DNA from: Magnetococcales bacterium
GTDB taxonomy: Bacteria > Pseudomonadota > Magnetococcia > Magnetococcales > Magnetaquicoccaceae
Length of the DNA: 32,648 bases
Direction: 5' to 3'
NCBI GenBank assembly: GCA_015232705.1
Contig: JADFZD010000005.1
Location: forward strand, 1-32,648
The translations under genes and the position numbers were made by a program. Shown here piece after piece: positions 6,853-12,996 of this stretch. Numbering within the stretch: the first letter of the stretch is position 1; every line of letters begins with the position of its first letter. Below the pieces are notes generated by a model that searched no databases, had not been told where the DNA came from, and saw nothing but the letters and a program-made list of their open reading frames with translations.

Positions 6853-8769
6853 TTATGAATGCTGTGAAATCCTCATGCATCCACCCTCCTGACGCGCGCT
6901 TGCCGCCAACATCCACAATCCCCAAAGTGCTGCGGAAAAGTCCCGTTGTCCGCGCAGATGCGCATCGATCAACCGTTTGACCCCCTTGGGATCGAACCAG
7001 CCGGTGGCAGCCAGGGTCTCCACAAAGGCGCTATCGCGCAGACGCCCTGCCAGTACTCCCCGGGTCCAGGCCACAAGCGGCAGGTTGAATCCCTGTTTGG
7101 GACGCCACAAAATCTCCTCGGGCAGCACAGGACGCATGGCCTGTTTGAGGAGATATTTTCCGATTCCGTTATGTAATTTCCATTCCGGGGGCAAGCCGGC
7201 GATCCACTCGACCAGCTGGTAATCCAGCAGTGGCGCACGCACCTCCAGGCCATGGGCCATGCTGGCGCGATCCACCTTGACGAGCACCCGTCCGGCCAAA
7301 AACCCTTTAAGATCCAAATACTGAACTCTCGACAAAGGATGTTCCGGGGCATCCGCCGCGTAAGCGCGCCAAATCTGCCGGGTATCGAACCCCTGCAGGT
7401 CGCGTCGGGCCTGTTCCGTATAGAGACCCTGCCGGATCTCGACCGGCATGATCTCCACCGCTTGCAAGGCTGCACCGACCCAATCCGTACCCAGGGAACG
7501 CAAGGTGTTGCGCGCCCGCAAAAAGCGCGGTGCCCAATCGAGTTTGGGATACCAGCGGCCTGGCCAGCCGAAGAGAATCCGGCGCAGCGATGCGGGCAGT
7601 GCGACTCGCATCCGTTCTTCAGCCAGCAAGGCGCGATGGCGGGTATATCCTGCCAGGTTCTCGTCCCCGCCGTCGCCTGAGAGCACCACCTTGGCATGGC
7701 GTCGTGCCATGGCGCAGACCAGCCAGGTCGGCAGGGCGGAAGGATCTCCAAACGGTTCGCCATAGTGACGCGCCAGGGTATCGAGCAGTTCGAATCGTTC
7801 CGGATCGGCCTGTTCCACATGATGGCGCATTCCGTAGCGCATGGCGACGCGCGCCGCATGGCTGCTTTCGTCGTGGTCGCGATCGGCAAAGGCGACGGTG
7901 CAGGCTTCGGGTGGATCCGGTATCTGTTGGGCCATCAAAGCCGCCACCGCCGATGAGTCCAACCCTCCGGACAGAAAGGTCGCCACCGGCACATCGGCGA
8001 TCAGATGGCTTTTGACCGCGGCGGCGAGCCGTTCCCGCAGCTCTGCGGCGGCTGACTCCGGTACTCGATGGCCGGAGGCGACCTCGAAGCGTGGTTGCCA
8101 GTAGCAGGTCGGTTCGGGCAGGGGCGCACCATGTCGCACCCAGAGCCGATGGGCAGGAGGCAGTTTATGGATGTCGGGATGGATGGTCAGCGGATCCGGC
8201 ACATAGCCCAGGGCGCAATAGCACTCCAGGGCCTGCATCGACCAGGGGCGGCGGCGTTCATCGGCAGCGGTGATTCCGCCGATCTCCGAGGCAAAACCCA
8301 GCCAGCCATCGGCATGCACGCCATAATAGAGCGGTTTCATGCCCAGTCGGTCGCGCGCCAGAAACAGGCCACGTTTTTTTTGATCCCAGATCGCAAAGGC
8401 GAACATGCCGCTCAAGCGGGTCACGCACCCTTCTCCCCAGGACTCCCAGGCGTGCACAATCACTTCGGAGTCGGAGCGGCTCTTGAACTGGTGTCCCAAG
8501 AGAAGCAGTTCCTGGCGCAACTCCAGAAAATTATAGATCTCGCCATTGAAAACCAGCCATGCCGATCCATCTTCGTTGGTGATCGGCTGATCTCCGCCCG
8601 CCAGGTCGATGATCGCCAGTCGTCGGTGGGCCAAGCCGACGCCCGGAGCCAGCATCTCACCCGCGCCATCCGGTCCGCGATGCGTCTGGGCGTCATTGAG
8701 CCGCTTGAGCCGTGTGCGTTCCGGGGTCCGTTCCCCGTGCAGATCAAACAGTCCGACGATGCCACACAT
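6853..8769 (-). CDS. Asparagine synthetase-like amidotransferase, exosortase A (XrtA) type
   Basis: 638 aa. The N-terminal class II glutamine amidotransferase domain has the obligatory Cys2 after Met (MCGIVGLFDLHG), RGPDG, RRLAIIDL and NGEIYN. The C-terminal Asn_synthase domain has the ATP-pyrophosphatase motif SGGLDSS at 267-273. Length and the N-terminal context (ERTRLKRLNDAQTHRGPDG) fit the amidotransferase found in XrtA/PEP-CTERM exopolysaccharide clusters better than housekeeping AsnB. It would use glutamine to amidate a sugar or peptide-like substrate during surface polysaccharide synthesis; the substrate is not known. Its start overlaps the end of the nucleotidyltransferase gene by 26 nt, so translation is probably coupled. 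No exosortase, PEP-CTERM protein or glycosyltransferase lies in this window. Confidence 0.85.
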   Translation of the reverse strand: MCGIVGLFDLHGERTPERTRLKRLNDAQTHRGPDGAGEMLAPGVGLAHRRLAIIDLAGGDQPITNEDGSAWLVFNGEIYNFLELRQELLLLGHQFKSRSDSEVIVHAWESWGEGCVTRLSGMFAFAIWDQKKRGLFLARDRLGMKPLYYGVHADGWLGFASEIGGITAADERRRPWSMQALECYCALGYVPDPLTIHPDIHKLPPAHRLWVRHGAPLPEPTCYWQPRFEVASGHRVPESAAAELRERLAAAVKSHLIADVPVATFLSGGLDSSAVAALMAQQIPDPPEACTVAFADRDHDESSHAARVAMRYGMRHHVEQADPERFELLDTLARHYGEPFGDPSALPTWLVCAMARRHAKVVLSGDGGDENLAGYTRHRALLAEERMRVALPASLRRILFGWPGRWYPKLDWAPRFLRARNTLRSLGTDWVGAALQAVEIMPVEIRQGLYTEQARRDLQGFDTRQIWRAYAADAPEHPLSRVQYLDLKGFLAGRVLVKVDRASMAHGLEVRAPLLDYQLVEWIAGLPPEWKLHNGIGKYLLKQAMRPVLPEEILWRPKQGFNLPLVAWTRGVLAGRLRDSAFVETLAATGWFDPKGVKRLIDAHLRGQRDFSAALWGLWMLAASARQEGGCMRISQHS

Positions 8770-9859
8770 CGAATGACCATCTCCGGGTCCATTTGCGCGC
8801 CAGATGGGGAATCAACAGATTCATCGGCATACGCAGCCAGTGGGAACGGGTATAGAGCAACCAGGCGGCCACCCCGGTCAAGGGATCCAAAGCCTGTGCA
8901 TCCGGGTGTTTCGGCAGAATCACCCGTGGGATCAGATGGCGCCGCATGAAACGCGCATGCCATGGTGTCCTGGCGATCCCGGTCAGTTGTCGGCTTATGG
9001 TTTCCGGGATGGGTGTGGCGCACCAGCGGTTGCAGCTCCACAAGGCATGTTCGAGAGGTCGGCTCAGGTTCAATTTTTGGGCCCGTGCAAGCAGCTCATG
9101 CCAGAAATCGGGCTGTTCCCCGAAATGACGCAGCAGGCTATCCAGATCGAAAAGATCCCGGAGTCCCATGCGTTCAAAAGCGCCGTCGTAAAACAGGTGT
9201 ACTGTCGCATGCAGCACCATGTCCGCAGGTGCGAGAGTCCAGACCCCTGGATGGCCTGGCACCTCCCGGACGTTTTCGATCAAGGGTGCCGAATCGGTCA
9301 CCAGTCGTCCGGTACGCGGCAGAATGGCGTGATGCAGATCCAGTTCGCTCAGGCGTTCGCGATGTCGCATGGGCGGGAGTTCGTGCATCCATTCGCGGTA
9401 GTAGCGTTGGTCGTAGTCATCCGGCAGTGCGCTGATCCAGCCCCATGCTTTCAGTGCCTCTTCGGCCATATTCAGGTCCGGGTACGGGAGCAGCAGATCC
9501 ACGTCACCGGTCAGGCGGCCCTGGGCAAACGGCATCTCCAGCATATGGTAGGCTGCCCCTTTGAGCAGGATCACCGGCAATCCCGTGCCGAAAAAGGCGC
9601 GTTGGATGCGTCCCACCTCCCAGCGGATGGAGCGTTCCCGATCCAGTGCGATCATGCGTGCCCCCTCGAAGATCGATTGGATGCGTGTGGGCAGGGGTGA
9701 CAGGCATGCGGCTTGTTCCAGACGTTTTTCGAGGGTTGCCAGGATGGCGTTGGTGCGTGCCAGGCGCAGCACCACCTCCTGGCGTGCGGGGGGCATGGTC
9801 GGGAAGGTGTGCGGGGAGAGCCAGGCGGTCAGGAGCCATTGGGCTGGGGTATCGGGCAT
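8744..9859 (-). CDS. Nucleotidyltransferase family protein (NTP_transf_5-like)
   Basis: 371 aa from the chosen start MPDTPAQW. The ORF can extend 12 codons further to 9895, but the extension runs toward the repeat and has no better ribosome site. The core motif is VILLKGAAYHMLEMPFAQGR followed by LTGDVDLLL, the Asp-x-Asp metal site of the nucleotidyltransferase superfamily. The rest is helical (LAPADMVLHATVHLFYDGAF). Such proteins often accompany the amidotransferase in exosortase/EPS loci, where they are thought to modify or transfer to surface polysaccharide; the exact reaction is unknown. It is first in a two-gene operon with the amidotransferase. An R1 repeat sits about 60 nt upstream of it. 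Confidence 0.75.
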   Translation of the reverse strand: MPDTPAQWLLTAWLSPHTFPTMPPARQEVVLRLARTNAILATLEKRLEQAACLSPLPTRIQSIFEGARMIALDRERSIRWEVGRIQRAFFGTGLPVILLKGAAYHMLEMPFAQGRLTGDVDLLLPYPDLNMAEEALKAWGWISALPDDYDQRYYREWMHELPPMRHRERLSELDLHHAILPRTGRLVTDSAPLIENVREVPGHPGVWTLAPADMVLHATVHLFYDGAFERMGLRDLFDLDSLLRHFGEQPDFWHELLARAQKLNLSRPLEHALWSCNRWCATPIPETISRQLTGIARTPWHARFMRRHLIPRVILPKHPDAQALDPLTGVAAWLLYTRSHWLRMPMNLLIPHLARKWTRRWSFDVWHRRTV

Positions 9860-9918
9860 GCCGGATCCAAGCGTGTGAAACGCGCGAAGGGGCAAGTTGC
9901 CATCGCGCGTTTAGGTGA

Positions 9919-9976
9919 TGGGGTCCAGAGGCCCATGGCCCCTGGTGGGGTGCAGGGCAAAGCCCTGAGGTTTTGT
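9919..9976 (+). repeat. R1 double-hairpin repeat, copy d (left end of a composite)
   Basis: GGGTCCAGAGGCC...GGCCCCTGG, then TGGGGTGCAGGGC-AAA-GCCCTGAGG and TTTTGTATTTTT. The GGGTCC end faces the nucleotidyltransferase start. Together with the inverted copy at 10326 it brackets an R2 copy. Confidence 0.8.
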
Positions 9977-9984
9977 ATTTTTCG

Positions 9985-10233
9985 TCATTAACCGCACCCA
10001 TCACGGGATACGTCGTTTTCCAACAGGCCGCGTGCAAGATGTGGGAGTCGTTTCCAAAAAACGGAAACGACTCCCACGAAGGCGGCGCGCCGCGCATTTT
10101 TCGCAAAAGACGCGAAAAATGCTTCTTTTGAAGAGCGCGGTAAAGTCAAAACCCTGGGAGATGAATTTCCCAGACCCTCTCTTTTTCTCACCACTAAAAA
10201 CGACACATTCCAAGCTGGGTGCGGTTTAAGAAC
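9985..10233 (+). repeat. R2 multi-hairpin repeat, copy 2
   Basis: Near-identical partner of 1631-1880. It contains the perfect 37-nt hairpin at 10041-10077 (GTGGGAGTCGTTTCC / GGAAACGACTCCCAC, loop AAAAAAC), the 29-nt hairpin at 10094-10122, the small stem CTGGGA...TCCCAG near 10157, and the CGACACATTCC tail. Confidence 0.8.
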
Positions 10234-10325
10234 GCGACAAAAAACAATCAAACACGGAAAAAAAAGGAGATCTCAAAAAATACAAGAGAAGTCAAAGTCA
10301 AAAGCTCACAGGAAAAATCATACAG

Positions 10326-10381
10326 CCCGGGGGCGCTGTCTCCGAACCTCCGCCGGGGGAGATAATCTCACCCGGACCCCC
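10326..10381 (-). repeat. R1 double-hairpin repeat, copy e (right end of a composite)
   Basis: Minus-orientation R1: a stem around CCCGGGGGCG, then CTCCGAACCTCCGCC and the second stem CGGGGGAGATAATCTCACCCGG, ending GGACCCC. It lies 47 nt upstream of the engB start, so it may be in the engB leader. Confidence 0.7.
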
Positions 10382-10427
10382 ATGAAACTTTGTCAATCCC
10401 CTCTGCCGAATGCTACCATTCCCCACC

Positions 10428-11084
10428 ATGAACGAACCCGACGCCACGCCATCAACCGCTGCTCCCACCTCTCCGCCCGGCTCGCTGGCCGGACACCCGG
10501 CACTATTCCTCGTCGGCGCCGTGTCACGCCATCAATTTCCACCCGACGACCTGCCGGAAATCGCCTTCGCAGGGCGCTCGAACGTTGGCAAATCCTCCCT
10601 CTTGAACCGTTTGCTCAACCGCCGCAATCTGGCGCGGGTCAGTCGTACCCCAGGCCGCACCCGGGAGATCAACTTCTTCTCCATCCGCGACCAGGCACGC
10701 TTCGTCGATCTCCCAGGCTACGGCTTCGCCGCCGTGGGACGCCAACAACGACTGGTCTGGGATCGGATCGCCGAATCCTATTTCAACGAACGCCGTTGCC
10801 TGCGCGGCGTGATCCTGCTCATCGACCTGCGCCGGGGCCTGCTGGACTCCGACCTGGAATTGATCGCCTACCTGGAAACACGTGGCATCGGATTCTTACC
10901 CGTGGCCACCAAAATCGATAAACTCAATGCCAATCCACGCCGCCAGGCACTCCTCGTTCTAGAAAAAGAACTTAAACAACAAACAAAACTGGCCATGTCC
11001 CCTCCCCTGGCCGTCTCCTCCCTCGACAGCAGCGGCATCCCCACCCTCTGGGAACAGCTGGAAAAAATCCTGAGCACAGGCTAG
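10428..11084 (+). CDS. engB: Ribosome-biogenesis GTPase EngB/YsxC/YihA
   Basis: 218 aa from MNEPDATPS; the track start 18 nt upstream (MLPFPT) is less likely. All GTPase motifs are present: G1 GRSNVGKSS (49-57), the G2 threonines in SRTPGRTREINFF, G3 DLPGYG (94-99), G4 TKID (161-164), and a G5 serine near the end. The protein helps late assembly of the 50S ribosomal subunit and is usually essential. The first 20 residues are Pro/Ser/Ala-rich and add a short unstructured extension. There is no clear Shine-Dalgarno before the ATG. It is a single gene enclosed by repeats, with an R3 element starting 1 nt after its stop. Confidence 0.93.
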   Translation: MNEPDATPSTAAPTSPPGSLAGHPALFLVGAVSRHQFPPDDLPEIAFAGRSNVGKSSLLNRLLNRRNLARVSRTPGRTREINFFSIRDQARFVDLPGYGFAAVGRQQRLVWDRIAESYFNERRCLRGVILLIDLRRGLLDSDLELIAYLETRGIGFLPVATKIDKLNANPRRQALLVLEKELKQQTKLAMSPPLAVSSLDSSGIPTLWEQLEKILSTG

Positions 11085-11085
11085 T

Positions 11086-11223
11086 GCGTGTTGACATATG
11101 AAGGCAGCGAGCCTTCAGACAAGGCGCGACGACCCGAGCAGCGCAGCATACACGGTCGTATGTGAGCAACGAAGGGGCGTCGCAACGCCGTATCAAGGCA
11201 GCTGACACACTATGTCAACACGC
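11086..11223 (+). repeat. R3 repeat, copy 1, with 12-bp inverted ends
   Basis: Perfect terminal inverted repeat GCGTGTTGACAT / ATGTCAACACGC around a 138-nt unit that contains GACAAGGCGCGACGACCCGAG and CGTCGCAACGCCGTATCAAGG. It starts immediately after the engB stop codon. A second copy is at 12823 and an inverted copy at 11328. Confidence 0.8.
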
Positions 11224-11325
11224 CCTAAAGTCAAAATCAAGACCCTGGGAGATGAATCTCCCAGACACTCTTTTTTTTTCACCAGTAAAAGCGACACATT
11301 CCAAGCTGGGTGCGGTTTAATTAGT
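11221..11325 (+). repeat. R2 repeat, 3' half only
   Basis: AAAGTCAAAATCAAGACCCTGGGAGATGAATCTCCCAG followed by a T-run, CACCAGTAAAAGCGACACATTCC and GTGCGGTTTAA match the last 100 nt of the R2 copy at 9985. The hairpin half is absent and the R3 right end sits at the break, so R3 probably landed in, or recombined with, an R2 copy. Confidence 0.7.
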
Positions 11326-11327
11326 GC

Positions 11328-11612
11328 GCCAACGGCCTTGATACAGCGTTGCGACACCCCTTTGCTGCTCACATTCGGACATGCATGCCGCACAACTCTC
11401 GTCGCGTCTTGTCTGAAAACGCACTGCCTTCATCCTGGATCTGCCAGTTGCAAAGGATGGCATGAACGAACTTATTGGTTCCCTTGGTGAATTGCAGGAA
11501 ACCGCAGTTACCTTGTCCGTCATGAGGCTTTCTTGCTATTTTCCATATGGATCAAAATGTTGTCTCATGTGAGCCATCGCAACTGCCGGATCCAGATTCA
11601 AATGTCAACACG
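11328..11612 (-). repeat. R3 repeat, copy 3 (inverted), split by a MITE
   Basis: The reverse complement matches R3: GGCCTTGATAC, GTTGCGACRCCCC, TGCTGCTCACAT, GTCGCGTCTTGTCTGA and CTGCCTTCAT are recognisable up to 11432. The expected end ATGTCAACACG appears only at 11602, after the 155-bp MITE copy B. The other end has lost a clear GTGTTGACA. The sequence is more diverged than the two direct copies. Confidence 0.65.
11438..11592 (+). mobile_element. 155-bp MITE-like element, copy B
   Basis: Ends GATCTGCCAGTTG and CAACTGCCGGATC form an inverted pair. The inside shares ATTGGTTC, CCATATGGATCAA and GTTACCTT with copy C, and ATCAAAATGTTGTCTCA with copy A. It lies inside an inverted R3 copy, which reads CTGCCTTCAT on one side and ATGTCAACAC on the other. 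A target duplication cannot be fixed with certainty. Confidence 0.75.
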
Positions 11613-11665
11613 CCCTGACTCTCAGGGAGAGCTTCCCCCTCACCTGCCAATCGCAGACCTCCCGG

Positions 11666-12787
11666 TCAACCCACACCTAAATCCGCAACCCCATACAGCC
11701 TGTCCAGAATCGCCACGACTCGCTCACCCGTGCGGCCATCCCACAATTCAGGAATTGCTCCCTTTTTCCACGCCCCGGCAAAAAGTCGATCCAAGGCCGG
11801 ACGGATCGCCCCAGGATCGGTGCCCAACAACTCGTTGGTGCCCACGGTCACGGTCTCTGGACGCTCGGTGGAGTCGCGCAAGGTAAGACATGGCACCCCC
11901 ATCACCGTGGTCTCCTCGGTGATCCCCCCGGAATCGGTGATCACCGCCTTGGCGTGACGGGCCAGATGGTTGAACTCCAGGTAGGGTTGTGGCTCCACCA
12001 GAACGAAATTCCCAGGAAGCCCGGACAGCCCCTGCAACGTCCGGCTGGTGCGCGGATGAACCGGAAAGATCACCGGCAAACCCCGCGACGCCGCACCTAT
12101 GGCCTCAAGCAGGGCGGACAAAGAGGCCGCGCCATCGACATTGGCCGGTCGATGCAGGGTCAACAACAGATAGCCTCCAGGCTCCAAAGCGTGCTCGGAC
12201 CAGAAAGCGGGCGGACGCAGACGCGCCAGATTGGCCAGCAGGGTATCGATCATGGTGTTGCCGACAAAGAAAATTCTTTCATCGGTCACGCCCAGGCAAC
12301 GCAAATTCTCGTTGGCTCTCTCGCTGGTGGTGAAAAAATGGTTGGTGATGGCATCCGTGACCATGCGGTTGATCTCCTCGGGCATGCTCCAATCCCCGGA
12401 ACGGATGCCCCCCTCCACATGCGCCACCGGAATGCAGAGCTTCTGGGCAGCAATCGCACAAGCCATGGTGGAGGTGACATCCCCCACCACCACGCACAAA
12501 ACGCTCGGCTGCTCCAGCAAAAGCCGCTCATACCGGGTCATGATCGCCCCGGTCTGCTCGGCCTGGGTGCCGGAACCCACCTCCAGATTGACATCCGGGG
12601 CCGGAATGTCGAGTTGGGTGAAAAACTCCCCGGACATGCGCGCATCGTAATGCTGGCCGGTATGCACCAGCCGGTGACGCCAACGCCGCTCACCGGGCGG
12701 GCGGTTGAGCAGGGCATGCAGGATCGACGCAATCTTCATGAAATTGGGTCGCGCGCCGGCAATGATGTCGATCAGCGGCAGGGACAT
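11666..12787 (-). CDS. wecB: UDP-N-acetylglucosamine 2-epimerase, non-hydrolysing
   Basis: 373 aa from MSLPLIDIIAGARPNFMK. The track ORF is 34 codons longer, but that extension is translated from the R3 repeat and should be discarded. Family hallmarks are AGARPNFMK, HTGQHYD near residue 55, GDVTSTMA, HVEGGIRSGD, MPEEINRMVTD, and the C-terminal ITDSGGITEETTVMGVPCLTLRDSTERPETV. It interconverts UDP-GlcNAc and UDP-ManNAc in the cytoplasm to supply ManNAc or ManNAcA units for surface polysaccharide. This fits with the XrtA-type amidotransferase and nucleotidyltransferase on the same strand 2 kb away, but engB and repeats lie between them. The upstream ribosome site is weak. Confidence 0.92.
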   Translation of the reverse strand: MSLPLIDIIAGARPNFMKIASILHALLNRPPGERRWRHRLVHTGQHYDARMSGEFFTQLDIPAPDVNLEVGSGTQAEQTGAIMTRYERLLLEQPSVLCVVVGDVTSTMACAIAAQKLCIPVAHVEGGIRSGDWSMPEEINRMVTDAITNHFFTTSERANENLRCLGVTDERIFFVGNTMIDTLLANLARLRPPAFWSEHALEPGGYLLLTLHRPANVDGAASLSALLEAIGAASRGLPVIFPVHPRTSRTLQGLSGLPGNFVLVEPQPYLEFNHLARHAKAVITDSGGITEETTVMGVPCLTLRDSTERPETVTVGTNELLGTDPGAIRPALDRLFAGAWKKGAIPELWDGRTGERVVAILDRLYGVADLGVG

Positions 12788-12822
12788 GACAGGGATCCCG
12801 GTTCGTGGTCCATCTATGAGGA

Positions 12823-12961
12823 CGTGTTGACACAGAAAGGCAGCGAGCCTTCCGACAAGGCGCGACGACCCGAGCAGCGCAGCATACAAGGGAGTATGTG
12901 AGCAGCTTTAGGCGTCGCAACGCCGTATCAAGGCCGCCGCTGACGCACGGCTGTCAACACG
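12823..12961 (+). repeat. R3 repeat, copy 2
   Basis: Terminal inverted repeat CGTGTTGACA / TGTCAACACG around a 139-nt unit. It shares GGCAGCGAGCCTTC, GACAAGGCGCGACGACCCGA, GCAGCGCAGCATACA and GTCGCAACGCCGTATCAAGGC with copy 1. It lies directly upstream of wecB (minus strand), between wecB and asmA. Confidence 0.8.
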
Positions 12962-12967
12962 ACCCAA

Positions 12968-12995
12968 AGGCTGTTTGGCCATGGCCAAACAGCCT
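12968..12995 (-). terminator. Perfect 28-nt palindrome after asmA, probable terminator
   Basis: AGGCTGTTTGGCCATGGCCAAACAGCCT is a perfect 14-bp inverted repeat, one base beyond the asmA stop codon. On the minus strand it is followed by TTTGG only, so the U-run is weak. It could also act as a protein-binding palindrome. Confidence 0.5.
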
Positions 12996-12996
12996 G

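Larger units (their letters stand above)
9919..10381. mobile_element. Composite intergenic element R1(+)-R2-R1(-), about 463 bp
   Basis: R1 in plus orientation, an R2 core and R1 in minus orientation fill almost the whole spacer between the nucleotidyltransferase and engB. The same order is found at 18886-19293. R1 therefore acts as an inverted end with GGGTCC outward. It has no coding capacity of its own. The mobile nature is inferred from recurrence, not shown. Confidence 0.5.

Noticed and set aside
12788-12889. 34-codon N-terminal extension of wecB
   Set aside because: Translated largely from the R3 repeat; the WecB fold starts at MSLPLIDIIAGARPNF.
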